Assembly (NCBI RefSeq): GCF_021533215.1
Contig: NZ_JAJNKA010000007.1
Location: 124,001 to 188,000 of the forward strand
Direction of reading: 5' to 3'
DNA: 64,000 nucleotides
DNA from: Portibacter lacus
GTDB lineage: Bacteria > Bacteroidota > Bacteroidia > Chitinophagales > Saprospiraceae
How positions within the stretch are numbered: position 1 is the stretch's first letter; each line of letters starts with the position of its first letter. Below are positions 27,164 through 37,088 of the stretch, one piece after another. Below the pieces are notes generated by a model. It was not told the DNA's origin. It made no database searches and saw nothing but the letters and a program-made list of their open reading frames with translations. The position numbers and the translations under genes are program-made.

Positions 27164-28075
27164 TTATCGGCCTTGTTTTAATTCATCAATAATTTCAGCA
27201 CTTATCCAGTATATATCTTGGTTGCTAGTGTAGAAGAAATATTTACCATCCTTCGAAACGAATGGACAGAGCTCATGATTCTTAGTATTGATTTTATCAC
27301 CCATTGTAATAGCTTCAGTCCAAGAACCATCAGTGTCTTTGAAGCTTATGTAAAGATCGCCTCTACCCTTTCCTCCTGGCCGAATAGAACAGAAAATGAG
27401 ATATTGCTCATCAGGATCCACGAATACATCAGCTTCGTAAGAATTTGTATTAATAGATTCACCAAGTCTAATGGCTTCCTGAAATTCACCGTTTAGGATA
27501 TCAGCATAATAAATGTCAAAACTCTGTCCATTTTCATTTTCAGATTTTTTATTAGAGGAAAAATACATGCTACCCTTTTCAGTGAAAGACATGTAATATT
27601 CATTGTATTTTGTATTAATATTAGTTCCGGCATTGATAGGTTCTGACCATTTCTCCCCTATTTTCTTTACATACCAAATATCATGATCTTGCTTCGAGGT
27701 GTTGTCTTCTAATGCTTTCTGAGATATAAAATATAATCGTTGCTCGTCATTCGAAAGAAAAGGATCATTAAACCCATAATTTATATGAGATAAAATGGTA
27801 ATCGGTTCACTCCATTTGTTTTTAATCAGTTCCGTATATTTAATTTCAGTTCTACCATCGATATCTATTCCATAGTAAAATGCAGTACCATCTTTATTGA
27901 AAACAGACCCAAATTCTGATATCTGATTTCTAGAAATATGGCCAGGTGCGAAAACTTCTGCTTCTAAAGAGGGAGGTTTTTGTGCTAGATATTTCAGCCG
28001 TTCATCTGTCTTTTGAGCACATGCCATTATAGATATTGCGAATGTGAAGAAGAGTGAATTCCATATTAATTGCAT
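27164..28075 (-). CDS. PD40 (WD40-like/TolB-type) beta-propeller lipoprotein
   Basis: A 303-residue protein with a lipoprotein signal (FAISIMACAQK) and repeated TolB-type blades: FGSVFNKDGTAFYYG, DPFLSNDEQRLYFIS, MSFTEKGSMYFSS, DVFVDPDEQYLIFCS and PFVSKDGKYFFYTSN. It should form a small propeller, likely for binding; no enzyme residues are visible. Monocistronic on the minus strand. Confidence 0.8.
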   Translation of the reverse strand: MQLIWNSLFFTFAISIMACAQKTDERLKYLAQKPPSLEAEVFAPGHISRNQISEFGSVFNKDGTAFYYGIDIDGRTEIKYTELIKNKWSEPITILSHINYGFNDPFLSNDEQRLYFISQKALEDNTSKQDHDIWYVKKIGEKWSEPINAGTNINTKYNEYYMSFTEKGSMYFSSNKKSENENGQSFDIYYADILNGEFQEAIRLGESINTNSYEADVFVDPDEQYLIFCSIRPGGKGRGDLYISFKDTDGSWTEAITMGDKINTKNHELCPFVSKDGKYFFYTSNQDIYWISAEIIDELKQGR

Positions 28076-28142
28076 ATTTCCTTTTATTTTAATAGTTCTT
28101 GTATTTTACAATAAGGTACTGATGTATATAGACTAACGAATA

Positions 28143-29174
28143 TTATTTCCTAATTGTTTTTCTCAGAATTTTCATAATTCTACCATAACTGATGGTCGCC
28201 AGATTCCAGTGGTATCCTGTGAAATGAGAGGTGTTGTTAAATTGAATTACTACGGAATTTATGTCTTTATGGTATTTCGCAATGCTTTGATATCCAGGGA
28301 GTAATCCAGTATGATCGTAAACATATATAGAAGTATATATTTCCTGTTCTTCCTCATTGAGCAAACTACCATCGTTTAATGCCCGCAAAAATATACCCAC
28401 ATCCTGAGCAGTTGCAATCATACCTTGTTCCTCGCTTTTGAAATCCGTATCGACACCGACATAGTAACCACTCATAACATCATCTAAATTAACTTCATTA
28501 ACGGAGCCAAATGTATTTTTAAGACCGAGCGGATCTAGAATCTCTTCTTTGATAAACTGTTGCCGGTTATACCCTACTATTTTTTCAATAATTCTGGAAA
28601 GTAGGAGGTAATTCGTATTCGAATAACCATAATTATCATCAGGTGAAAAATTAGCTGGTAAGTCTAGTGCGTATTCGAGAGCATCTTTCTTGATGGAATC
28701 CTGCCAGAAGTCTGGGTTGTCCGTATAGTTAGGGATTCCACTTCTATGCTGAACCATTAATCTTAAAGTGATTTTATCAGCATTTTCAATTCGCCCTTCA
28801 AGTTCGGGGAAGTAATCTGTCATTGTTTGATCTAGAGATAAGCGATTCGCATAAGCTAATTTGGTGATGGAAACCGCTACATATAATTTACTGATACTTG
28901 CGATTTTGAATAGTGCATTAGGATCTGCAGGTATTTTCTTTTCTCGATCATGCCAGCCTGATGCATAAAACTGGGGAGGTTGTCCTGCTTGATCCACATA
29001 AACAATCATTCCATCAAAACCATGACCGATCGCCTGATCCATTTGTTCTTGGATGGTATCTGGTAAAGGCAGAATCCAAGCTTTGACCAATATCCAAGGT
29101 ACGAAAGCTAGGGAGGCAATACTCGCGAGTATAAAGAGTATTCTAAGTATGCGTTTAACTTGTTTTTTGGCCAT
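28143..29174 (-). CDS. Class C beta-lactamase-related serine hydrolase
   Basis: A 343-residue protein anchored by an N-terminal transmembrane helix (ILFILASIASLAFVPWILV). SxxK is S93-I-S-K96, the second motif is YSN in DNYGYSNTNYLLL, and the third region is GLLPGYQSIAKYH. So the catalytic set of penicillin-binding-protein-like esterases is complete. Likely periplasmic peptidase or esterase; a beta-lactamase role is not implied. Compare the decayed relative at 12031-12322. Confidence 0.88.
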   Translation of the reverse strand: MAKKQVKRILRILFILASIASLAFVPWILVKAWILPLPDTIQEQMDQAIGHGFDGMIVYVDQAGQPPQFYASGWHDREKKIPADPNALFKIASISKLYVAVSITKLAYANRLSLDQTMTDYFPELEGRIENADKITLRLMVQHRSGIPNYTDNPDFWQDSIKKDALEYALDLPANFSPDDNYGYSNTNYLLLSRIIEKIVGYNRQQFIKEEILDPLGLKNTFGSVNEVNLDDVMSGYYVGVDTDFKSEEQGMIATAQDVGIFLRALNDGSLLNEEEQEIYTSIYVYDHTGLLPGYQSIAKYHKDINSVVIQFNNTSHFTGYHWNLATISYGRIMKILRKTIRK

Positions 29175-29249
29175 GCTTCTTCAGGGTAATATAGTGTTTC
29201 ATGGTATATTCAGATGGCAAACCATATTATCAACGTTTTCGTCTGAATT

Positions 29250-30125
29250 TTACTTCTTAAATATAAGAGAATTTGAAGTAATGTAAGGACTTAAATAATC
29301 CCTTGCAACTTCAATAATTTTCTCACCAGTAGCTAAATTATAACTCTGCTCAGTTGTTTTTGTTACTTTTTTCTGGGAGTAATATTCACCAGTCTTAAGC
29401 AAATCCTTCTTGGTTTCGATGAGGTAACTTAATGTCTGAGATCCTTTTTCTGCAGAACTTCCCATTAAATAGAAAATGAATTTAGCAAACCAGCCAGCAC
29501 TTCTACCCAGTTCGGTTCTAACCATTCCTGGATGCTGAGAATAGATACCGATTTGATGTTTATCTAATTCTTCTGCAAGTGTTCTACATACAAGAATAAC
29601 GGCTAGCTTAGAGTGGCGATAAACCTTAAAACTCGAGAAATTGTCTTTGAATTCTAGATTATCAAAATATATTTCACCTTGATGCATTTGAGAACTAGTG
29701 AATATGATTTTCGCGCTATTCGATCTTTTTAAATTTTCTAAAAGTAAGTGACAGACTAACAAGGGAGAAAGTAAATTGACCTGAAAAGTCTCTTCGATAT
29801 GATCATCAGATTCTTTGTATTCAAAATTCATTATTCCAGCGTTATTTACAATCATGTCGATGACTGGAAATCTTGAACTTACCTCGTTGCAGGCATTGGA
29901 AGTTGATTCGAAGGAAGTTAGATTTCCCTCTACTAATTCTATTTTGCCTCGGCCATCAGGATATTGCTTTTTATAGTCTTCAATTAAGAGTTGGCTTTTC
30001 TCTTTGTCACGAGCTAGAACAATTAATGTAGCGCCTTCATTCGCAGCCTTCAGAGCACTGACTTTACCTAGGCCGGATGTTGCACCGGTCATGAAAATGG
30101 TTTTGTTGAGCAGATTGTCGTTCAT
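29250..30125 (-). CDS. Short-chain dehydrogenase/reductase
   Basis: A 291-residue SDR with Rossmann motif TGATSGLGKV, NNAGIMNFEY, catalytic TSSQMH, and Tyr-x-x-x-Lys in YRHSKLAV. Similar to retinol/WW-domain oxidoreductases and to the SDR at 24282-25148. Substrate unknown. The serine hydrolase gene lies 75 bp downstream on the same strand. Confidence 0.87.
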   Translation of the reverse strand: MNDNLLNKTIFMTGATSGLGKVSALKAANEGATLIVLARDKEKSQLLIEDYKKQYPDGRGKIELVEGNLTSFESTSNACNEVSSRFPVIDMIVNNAGIMNFEYKESDDHIEETFQVNLLSPLLVCHLLLENLKRSNSAKIIFTSSQMHQGEIYFDNLEFKDNFSSFKVYRHSKLAVILVCRTLAEELDKHQIGIYSQHPGMVRTELGRSAGWFAKFIFYLMGSSAEKGSQTLSYLIETKKDLLKTGEYYSQKKVTKTTEQSYNLATGEKIIEVARDYLSPYITSNSLIFKK

Positions 30126-30468
30126 CTTTGATATACATTGGTTTTATTGGATAATATGAAAGACAAGCTTAACCATTCAATTAATTTGCCTTCAATTTTT
30201 CTTTTATGTATGCTTTTAGTATTAAAATACGAATGCATCCTACAAAATAGTAAATGATTCTGTCATTTAAAGTACTTGTTCATAAAACCTCTTTTATAGT
30301 TTATAGAGCAATAACATTTAAATTAATGGTCATAGATCTAGTAATATCATGGATGAATAATTGATTTATCGCATGCGTATTAATTTTTTAAAAGTAATAG
30401 AAGTTCCCAATGTTCTAAACATGCTTTCACTTTCGATGATTTGGTATACGTTTTTCATTTCTAATTTT
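30126..30468. other. Gene-poor gap
   Basis: About 340 AT-rich bases between the SDR start and the Sde182-like gene stop. A half-copy of the dispersed repeat (TTAATGGTCA, 30323-30332) is written in the reverse orientation. I see no coding remnant or RNA. Confidence 0.4.
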
Positions 30469-31908
30469 TTATTTTTCGACTTGTATAATTATCCTTTTAT
30501 ATCTCGTTAATCGTGGTGAACCGTGATCTGTAACTTCTAAAATAACATGGATAGTGCCTGTACCTGGAGGCATGAATCGTTTAGTAGGTATGGTTATCGA
30601 TGCATCAGCTTGATCAAAGTTATGTATTTTAATAGGTTGTCCATCTCGTGCATTAGATACAGGAAAAGTTCCAGCTTCTTTATAGAAAAACCAATTGTAA
30701 GAAAGTGCATCACCATCAGGATCACTAGACCCCTTCGCACTTAAGTTTATACGATCTCCTTTCTTCGCCTTTATGACTGTATCTTGGTTAATAACTGGAA
30801 TAGGAGGATGATTTGCTTGATTTCTCGGCTTAATCGTCCAATCCATTCTCGCTGCAAAGTCGTTTTGGAAAGCTTCCCTCCATCGCCATATCGTTTCATG
30901 ATTTCCTTCATGCCATTTGCCATCAACGCCTATCACTTCATCTTCCGCATCGGACCATATCGGTCTGGTTTCAGGATAAAGGTGCCATCTTCTAAAACGT
31001 GGGGTATAAAGTTCATACCTACCTCCCCATCCTCCCCAGTCAGGTTGTTCCGGTTGATTAAGACCATTGTCAATTAGTGATAAAAAAGAAGGTGTATCTC
31101 CTTCCATAAGGTATTCCCATAAAGGATATTCTGCTCCTAACGGTCCTTTCTTTCTAATATTTGTTTCCAGCCATTCATTGCTTACCATTTGAGTGTTAGC
31201 TCCATCTGCTCTGGCGTGAAACAGATCACCACTAATCCCGCTCCAAGTTGCTTTATGATAGGCTCCGCCACTATAGAATCCAGGGCTTACAATATAGAAT
31301 AAACTTGGATATTGTTTGCGAATCCAAGGACCACTATCGTCTTGATCTGAAATCGTGTAAACCCTCATTTTACTGATAAATAGCTCTAACTCACTTTTTG
31401 AGCGTGATTTTTCAACTTTCCATAGTGCCTGTGCTAATACATTAGGACCTCCCCAAACGCTTATCCATATTGGTCTCGAATCTTCTTTGTCTACCGCTTT
31501 GATTAGTAATTCAGAAGCAGGTGAATCTTTCCCTTCTCCTACGGCATTGATACCATATTCAGGAAGACCTTCTGTTACTATCGATTTCAAATAGGCTTCT
31601 GTCGGAAAACCAGTTTCATGAAGTTCTAGATTATCACGAACCTTTCCATAGGCGTTGATGATTTCATTTACTCTCCACGTTGCAACCTCATTCTTCTGAT
31701 GAATAGAAGTTGTTGCTGCAATACCTTCGATATCATATTGATTAGCATATACAAGAAATCGAACTAATGACATGGCGTCGTCTGGTTCATTCTCTATATC
31801 AGTTAGAACAAAAACTCTTGGTTTTTCGCTAGCATAAATACAAACCATGCTAGATATGAACATGAAACTAGCAAAGCATAGTAATTTTTTTAAAAAAATC
31901 ATTTTCAT
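30469..31908 (-). CDS. Secreted Sde182/DUF1593 nucleoside-hydrolase-like protein
   Basis: A 479-residue exported protein: signal peptide ([18 protein letters not shown]), then a nucleoside-hydrolase-like domain with the acidic motif [11 protein letters not shown] (residues 36-45). The C-terminal domain contains a PKD-like stretch ([19 protein letters not shown]). This is the Sde182 architecture, named from a cellulose-binding protein of Saccharophagus. It may cleave a glycosidic (ribosyl or related) bond. It is divergent from the deoR-led operon and shares the 145-bp intergenic region with it, suggesting co-regulation. Confidence 0.82.
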   Translation of the reverse strand: MKMIFLKKLLCFASFMFISSMVCIYASEKPRVFVLTDIENEPDDAMSLVRFLVYANQYDIEGIAATTSIHQKNEVATWRVNEIINAYGKVRDNLELHETGFPTEAYLKSIVTEGLPEYGINAVGEGKDSPASELLIKAVDKEDSRPIWISVWGGPNVLAQALWKVEKSRSKSELELFISKMRVYTISDQDDSGPWIRKQYPSLFYIVSPGFYSGGAYHKATWSGISGDLFHARADGANTQMVSNEWLETNIRKKGPLGAEYPLWEYLMEGDTPSFLSLIDNGLNQPEQPDWGGWGGRYELYTPRFRRWHLYPETRPIWSDAEDEVIGVDGKWHEGNHETIWRWREAFQNDFAARMDWTIKPRNQANHPPIPVINQDTVIKAKKGDRINLSAKGSSDPDGDALSYNWFFYKEAGTFPVSNARDGQPIKIHNFDQADASITIPTKRFMPPGTGTIHVILEVTDHGSPRLTRYKRIIIQVEK

Positions 31909-31987
31909 TTGAATTAAATTATATCTGAATTATTAACAGTTGCGGATTTTGAATGAACAAGTCTATTCTAGGTTTAATATAAAATGA

Positions 31988-32035
31988 ATTTACGTATATT
32001 TTCTATTATTTACGTTTATTTTTGATTATCTTCGT
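31988..32035 (+). promoter_or_regulatory. Three phased octamers, candidate DeoR operator
   Basis: ATTTACGT at 31988-31995 and 32008-32015 is identical, and ATCTTCGT at 32028-32035 matches 6 of 8. Starts are exactly 20 bp apart (two helical turns). The last ends 18 bp before the deoR ATG. Tandem phased sites are typical of DeoR-family repressors, so self-regulation of the operon is likely. Confidence 0.6.
32017..32024 (+). promoter_or_regulatory. -7-like element (TATTTTTG)
   Basis: Matches the Bacteroidota TAnnTTTG consensus, 30 bp before the deoR ATG. It lies between the second and third octamer, so a bound repressor would cover it. No clear -33 element. Confidence 0.4.
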
Positions 32036-32053
32036 TTTAAATAAATATAATTT

Positions 32054-32821
32054 ATGGCAATCTTACCTAATCATAGGAGGGAAAAAATAATGGAGTTTCT
32101 GCAAGAAGACGGATCTGCTAAAGTGGTAGACCTGGCTAAATTGTTTAAGGTAACTGAAGTAACAATACGGCAAGATCTTGAGAAATTAGAACAGCAGGGA
32201 CTTATTATAAGAGAACATGGAGGTGCCTTCCTGAAGAACATAGAAGATAACGTTCGTAATTTCTCCATCAAGAATCAAGAGAATCTGGATAAAAAGGCAA
32301 TGATTGCGTTTAAGTGTCTGGAGTTTATAGAAAGTGGCGACACCATTATTTTAGATTCAGGAAGTACGACTACTGAAATTGCAAAGAAATTAGTGGGGTA
32401 TAAAAACTTAACCGTAATTACCAATGCTTTAAATATTGCATTAATGTTAGGAACGGAACCAGGAATCGATGTTATTATGACTGGAGGAGAATTCAAGCCA
32501 CCGACCCTATCTTTAACTGGACAAAAAGCTGCTGATTTTTTCAATGGGATGAATGTTCAAAAACTGTTTCTTGCGACGGCTGGAATTTCTTTAAAGTCTG
32601 GTCTAACTTATCCTAGTATAAGTGATCTAGTGGTTAAGAAAGCAATGATAGATGCAGCAGATCTTACCTACATAGTTGCAGATAGTACTAAAATAGGAAA
32701 AAATGCATTGGCAAGCTTAGGAGCATTATCCTTAATCGATTATATAATAACAGATGCTGGAATGGAAGAAAAGGATAAAAAAATATTTAAGAATCATGAA
32801 ATAGAAGTGATTATTTCTTAA
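32054..32821 (+). CDS. DeoR-family sugar-operon repressor
   Basis: A 255-residue protein with an N-terminal HTH (RREKIMEFLQEDGSAKVVDLA; TEVTIRQDLEKLEQQGLIIREHGGA) and a C-terminal sugar-phosphate sensor domain (DSGSTTTEIAKKL; TGGEFKP; ADSTKIGKNA). The effector is probably a phosphorylated sugar made by the kinase of the same operon. First gene of the operon; phased octamers precede it. Confidence 0.93.
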   Translation: MAILPNHRREKIMEFLQEDGSAKVVDLAKLFKVTEVTIRQDLEKLEQQGLIIREHGGAFLKNIEDNVRNFSIKNQENLDKKAMIAFKCLEFIESGDTIILDSGSTTTEIAKKLVGYKNLTVITNALNIALMLGTEPGIDVIMTGGEFKPPTLSLTGQKAADFFNGMNVQKLFLATAGISLKSGLTYPSISDLVVKKAMIDAADLTYIVADSTKIGKNALASLGALSLIDYIITDAGMEEKDKKIFKNHEIEVIIS

Positions 32822-32851
32822 TCATTAGAAGGGTAAATAAAGAAAAAAAGC

Positions 32852-34273
32852 ATGTCAGAAACTGCATTAAGTATAGGAGTTATAATTGGGAATCGGGACT
32901 TTTTTCCAGATAGCTTGGTTGAAAAAGCGAGAATTGAAATCATTGATATTTTTACAAAGCTTAACTTAAAACCAATCCTTCTAGATACTAACGAAACCAA
33001 ATTAGGAGGAGTAGAAACTTATCAAGATTCGCTTAAATGCGCAGAGCTATTTAAAAAACATAGTGGCGAATTAGTGGGAATCCTTGTCCTTTTACCAAAT
33101 TTCGGAGATGAAAGAGGTGTCGCGGATACATTAAAATTGGCCGATTTAGATGTTCCAGTTTTAATTCAAGCTTATCCTGATGAGTTGTCTAAAATGAATG
33201 TGGCCAATCGCCGTGATTCTTGGTGTGGTAAAATTTCAATCTGTAATAATTTATATCAATATGGTATAAAATACTCCTTAACTAGTCAGCATGTTTCACA
33301 TCCATCTGATCCAATATTTCATAAGGATCTAAATGATTTTGTTGCGGTTTGTCGTGTTGTACGGGGATTGAAAAATATAAGAATTGGAGCAATTGGTGCT
33401 AGACCAGGCGCATTTAATACGGTTCGTTATTCAGAAAAGATATTGCAGCGAAATGGTATCACTGTAGTCACTGCTGATCTGTCTGAAATCTTAGGGAAGG
33501 CCAATAAATTGACCAAAGATGATACCTCTGTAAAAGAACATTTAGATAAAATCAATGCATATGCTCCAAAAGGAAGAACTCCCGATGAGGCAATGATACA
33601 AATTGCAAAGTTAGATGTGGTATTAAACGATTTTGTAGCGGAGCATTCATTAGATGCAACAGCTATTCAATGTTGGACATCCTTACAGCAGAATTTTGGC
33701 TGTAATGTGTGCACAAGTATGAGTATCATGTCTGAGAATATGTTACCATCTGCGTGTGAAGTGGATGTGACTGGAACATTAAGTATGTATGCCATGCAGT
33801 TGGCTTCAGGATCTCCAAGTGCGCTTGTTGATTGGAATAATAATTATGCAGATGATTCAGATAAGTGTGTCTTGTTCCATTGCGGCAATTGGGCTAAGTC
33901 CTTCATTCCTGACATTGAAATAAGCAATGCCCCGATACTCGGAACCACTGTTGGCGTTGAGAATACTTTCGGTGCATTAGATGGTCGTACTCCAGCAATG
34001 CCACTTACATATGGAAGAATTAGCACTGATGATCCTAAAGGAATCATTAAAGCATATATAGGAGAAGGAGAATTAACAGACGATCCTTTGAATACTTTTG
34101 GAAATAGAGCTGTGGCCAAAATAGAAGATTTACAAGGATTGATGAATTATGTCTGCAGAAATGGCTTTGAACACCACGTTGTTATGAATGCTTCTAAGTC
34201 AGCTGATATTCTTGAAGAAGCTCTTGGAAACTATATGGGATGGGATATATTTAAGCATCAAGTTCAATCATAA
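32852..34273 (+). CDS. L-fucose/L-arabinose isomerase-like sugar isomerase
   Basis: A 473-residue protein with the N-terminal fold of the AraA/FucI superfamily (LIQAYPDELSK; IRIGAIGARPGAFNTVRYSE). Candidate metal-site residues are in CEVDVTG and FHCGNW; the C-terminus reads GFEHHVVMNASKSADILEEAL. It should interconvert an aldose and a ketose with a divalent metal. It is 30 bp after deoR, and the operon context (kinase and transketolase) implies a pentose or branched pentose substrate, for example apiose to apulose, which is inference. Usual family length is 470-500. Confidence 0.82.
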   Translation: MSETALSIGVIIGNRDFFPDSLVEKARIEIIDIFTKLNLKPILLDTNETKLGGVETYQDSLKCAELFKKHSGELVGILVLLPNFGDERGVADTLKLADLDVPVLIQAYPDELSKMNVANRRDSWCGKISICNNLYQYGIKYSLTSQHVSHPSDPIFHKDLNDFVAVCRVVRGLKNIRIGAIGARPGAFNTVRYSEKILQRNGITVVTADLSEILGKANKLTKDDTSVKEHLDKINAYAPKGRTPDEAMIQIAKLDVVLNDFVAEHSLDATAIQCWTSLQQNFGCNVCTSMSIMSENMLPSACEVDVTGTLSMYAMQLASGSPSALVDWNNNYADDSDKCVLFHCGNWAKSFIPDIEISNAPILGTTVGVENTFGALDGRTPAMPLTYGRISTDDPKGIIKAYIGEGELTDDPLNTFGNRAVAKIEDLQGLMNYVCRNGFEHHVVMNASKSADILEEALGNYMGWDIFKHQVQS

Positions 34274-34291
34274 ATTGGTTACGAAAAAATT

Positions 34292-35116
34292 ATGACAGAA
34301 AAAGCATTAAAATTAAAATCTGTATTCTTAAGAAAGCAAATTCTTAAATACATATATAGTGCTAAAGCAGGACACACTGGAGGTAGCTTATCATGCATAG
34401 ATATTTTAAATGTTCTTTATAATTCGGTGTTAAATGTGGATCCTAATGATTTTAAAAATTCAACTCGTGATCGATATATTCAAAGCAAGGGACACTGTGT
34501 AGAAGCACTCTTTGTCACGTTAGCAGATAGAGGCTTTTTTCCTGAATCAGCATTAGAAACTTTGTGTAGATATCAATCTCATTACATTGGTCATCCAACT
34601 AGAAAAATAAATGGCGTAGAGCAAAACACAGGTGCATTAGGACATGGTTTGTCCATCAGTGTAGGAGAAGCTATCGCCGCTAAATTAGATCAGAAAAGTC
34701 ATCGTATTTTTACCTTGTTAGGTGACGGTGAATTAGCCGAAGGGTCTAATTGGGAAGCATTTTTATCCGCTTCACATTACAAATTGGATAACCTTTATGC
34801 TATCCTAGATTATAATAAACAACAAATTACAGGAAACAATAGTGAAGTGATGAACATGAATTCCATAAAAGATAAGCTTGAATCTTTTGGCTGGGCAGTT
34901 AGAGAAATAGACGGGCATAACTTAATTCAGCTTGAAACCAATTTGAATAGCGGTTCATTTCGAAAAGGAAAGCCCAATTTTGTTATTGCCCATACCATAA
35001 AAGGTAAAGGCGTAAGCTATATGGAAGGTAACTTAAAATGGCATCATGGTGTGCCTAGTCCTGATCAATATGCATTGGCTCTTAATGAATTAAATGAAGC
35101 GGAAGCATTAATCTAA
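34292..35116 (+). CDS. Transketolase, N-terminal (TPP-binding) subunit
   Basis: A 274-residue protein equal to the first half of transketolase: KAGHTGGSLSC, the thiamine diphosphate/Mg motif GDGELAEGSNWEA (GDG at 144-146, closing LDYN), and IKGKGVSYMEG. Full transketolases are about 660 residues; here the halves are separate genes, as in archaea and several sugar operons. Together with the next gene it should move a two-carbon ketol unit between sugar phosphates. 18 bp after the isomerase gene. Confidence 0.92.
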   Translation: MTEKALKLKSVFLRKQILKYIYSAKAGHTGGSLSCIDILNVLYNSVLNVDPNDFKNSTRDRYIQSKGHCVEALFVTLADRGFFPESALETLCRYQSHYIGHPTRKINGVEQNTGALGHGLSISVGEAIAAKLDQKSHRIFTLLGDGELAEGSNWEAFLSASHYKLDNLYAILDYNKQQITGNNSEVMNMNSIKDKLESFGWAVREIDGHNLIQLETNLNSGSFRKGKPNFVIAHTIKGKGVSYMEGNLKWHHGVPSPDQYALALNELNEAEALI

Positions 35117-35122
35117 GTCATT

Positions 35123-36109
35123 ATGGGAGTTGATAAAATTGACCTAAAAAAAATAAAAAATGGAAAAGCAAATCAAATTGTTTTTTCAGAAACCCTAGAG
35201 AAGTTAGCTTCGAAAGACAGGGATATTATAGTTGTAACAAGTGATTCTCGTGGGTCAGGAAAGCTTGTCTCATTCGGCGAAAACTATCCTCAACAAATAG
35301 TGGAAGTTGGAATTGCAGAGCAAAACTTAGTAGGCGTTGCAGCTGGTTTAGCATCAGCAGGGAAAAAGACATTTGCTATATCCCCAGCTTGCTTCTTAAC
35401 AGCAAGGGCATTGGAGCAAATAAAAAATGATGTTTGCTATTCTGATAACCCGGTTATACTAGTTGGCATCAGTGCTGGTGTAAGTTATGGGGCCTTAGGA
35501 ACAACGCATCACAGTTTGCACGATTTTGCTGCTCTTCGGGCATTTAATAACATCATTATTGTCGCTCCAGCTGATAATTTCGAAACTGAGCAGGTTGTTC
35601 GGTTAGCGGCAACAAGTAAAAAGCCTATTTACATGCGATATGGCAAGAAACAGATGCCTTTATTAAATGAGAATAATACATCATTTGAGCTTGGTAAAGG
35701 TAGAGTGATAAGTGAGGGACAAGATTTAACAATTATTGCCAATGGAGAAACCGTCTATCCTGCTTATTTAGCAACAAAAAAACTGGAAATAGAAAAAGGA
35801 TTAAAAGTAACGGTGGTAAGTATGCATACCATTAAGCCATTAGATACTGCATTAATTAAAAAACTTGCTTCTAACGGGAAACCTATCCTAACTGTAGAAG
35901 AACATATGGTGAATGGTGGTTTAGGCGAAGCCTGTGCTTCCTATTTAATGCAGAATGGTTTTACCAATCCATTTAAAATTATGGGCATCCCAGATGAATA
36001 TACGGTTACGGGTTCTCAGATTGAAATTTTTAATCATTATGGACTTTCAGAAGAAGGAATTTATAATGCTTGCATTGCTTTAAATGACCGTCAAAATAAC
36101 ACCAACTAA
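35123..36109 (+). CDS. Transketolase, C-terminal (pyrimidine-binding) subunit
   Basis: A 328-residue protein with the transketolase pyrimidine-binding and C-terminal domains: VEVGIAEQNLVGVAAGLA, with the catalytic Glu activating TPP, then RYGKKQMPL, TVEEHMVNGGLGEA. Starts 6 bp after the N-terminal subunit, so a 1:1 heteromer is expected. Apulose-4-phosphate transketolases are also split in this way (known for the apiose pathway), but so are several other transketolases. Confidence 0.92.
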   Translation: MGVDKIDLKKIKNGKANQIVFSETLEKLASKDRDIIVVTSDSRGSGKLVSFGENYPQQIVEVGIAEQNLVGVAAGLASAGKKTFAISPACFLTARALEQIKNDVCYSDNPVILVGISAGVSYGALGTTHHSLHDFAALRAFNNIIIVAPADNFETEQVVRLAATSKKPIYMRYGKKQMPLLNENNTSFELGKGRVISEGQDLTIIANGETVYPAYLATKKLEIEKGLKVTVVSMHTIKPLDTALIKKLASNGKPILTVEEHMVNGGLGEACASYLMQNGFTNPFKIMGIPDEYTVTGSQIEIFNHYGLSEEGIYNACIALNDRQNNTN

Positions 36110-36122
36110 ACCTATATTTTAT

Positions 36123-37082
36123 ATGCTCCAATCTTATTATACTGATGGTTTAAAAGTTTTATTGAGTTTCTTTCTCTTCATTGCGATATGTTCTTGTTCC
36201 AATACAAATGGAAGTGAGAATAAAAGAATTGCTGTGGTTATATCAACGTTGAATAATCCATGGTTTGTAGTACTTGGAGAATCAGCTGCTGAAAGAGCTC
36301 AGGAATTAGGATATGAGACTACGATTTTTGATTCACAGAATAATACTTCGAAAGAAGCAGAGCATTTCGAAAATCTTATTGCTGCAGGTTATAGTGCGGT
36401 TCTATTTAATCCAACTGATTCAGAAGGTTCTGTTTCTAATGTCAAAAGAGCAAAAGCAGCAGGTGTTCCTGTGTTCTGCATGGACAGAGAGGTTAATTCT
36501 TTAGATGCAGCAACTTCTCAGATTATATCCGACAGTTTTTCTGGTTGTGTAGCATTAGGTGAATATTTCGTTCGCCAATTAAATAAAAAAGGGAAGTATG
36601 TGGAGTTGTTAGGATTAGTCGGAGACAATAATACGTGGAATCGCTCTAAAGGCTTTCATAGTGTAGTCGATCATTTTCCAGATCTTAAAATGGTGGCACA
36701 ACAAAGTGCAGATTTTGATAGAAGTAAAGCAATGGAGGTCCTAGAATCAGTTATGCAATCACACCCAGATATTGATGCTGTTTTTTGTGGTAATGACGCA
36801 ATGGCCATGGGAGCTTATCAAGCTTTAGTGGCAGCTGGTAAAACAGAAAATGTAATGGTATTCGGTTTTGATGGCGCAGATGATGTTATGAATGCGATTT
36901 CGAATAAAAAAATAAAGGCAACTGTAATGCAATCCCCAAAGCATATGGCTAAGGTCGCTGCTGAATTAGCGGATTTATATATTAAAGGTAAGCGTGATTT
37001 CATTCCTAAAACACCTATTGCTGTGGAAGTTGTAACTCAGGAAAACATACATGACTTTGTGGCCTATGGTCAGGATAATTAA
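36123..37082 (+). CDS. Sugar ABC transporter substrate-binding lipoprotein
   Basis: About 319 residues from MLQSYYT. The signal ends in a lipobox (FIAICSCSNTN), so it is membrane-anchored. The rest is a Peripla_BP_4 (RbsB-type) two-lobe protein: VVISTLNNPWFVVLGES, NPTDSEGS, FCMDREV, FCGNDAMAMGAYQAL, FGFDGADDV. A frame start at 36084 overlaps the transketolase gene and gives a non-signal N-terminus, so 36123 is preferred. It should capture a pentose-like sugar for the ABC permease. Confidence 0.92.
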   Translation: MLQSYYTDGLKVLLSFFLFIAICSCSNTNGSENKRIAVVISTLNNPWFVVLGESAAERAQELGYETTIFDSQNNTSKEAEHFENLIAAGYSAVLFNPTDSEGSVSNVKRAKAAGVPVFCMDREVNSLDAATSQIISDSFSGCVALGEYFVRQLNKKGKYVELLGLVGDNNTWNRSKGFHSVVDHFPDLKMVAQQSADFDRSKAMEVLESVMQSHPDIDAVFCGNDAMAMGAYQALVAAGKTENVMVFGFDGADDVMNAISNKKIKATVMQSPKHMAKVAAELADLYIKGKRDFIPKTPIAVEVVTQENIHDFVAYGQDN

Positions 37083-37088
37083 ACAGCT

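Noticed and set aside
28143-29174. Antibiotic resistance beta-lactamase
   Set aside because: It has an N-terminal membrane anchor and class C-like motifs of general serine hydrolases; resistance is not supported.
34292-36109. Split transketolase read as 1-deoxyxylulose-5-phosphate synthase
   Set aside because: DXS is one polypeptide with a different domain order of motifs; GHTGG, GDGELAEGSNWEA and AEQN patterns and two-gene arrangement fit transketolase halves.
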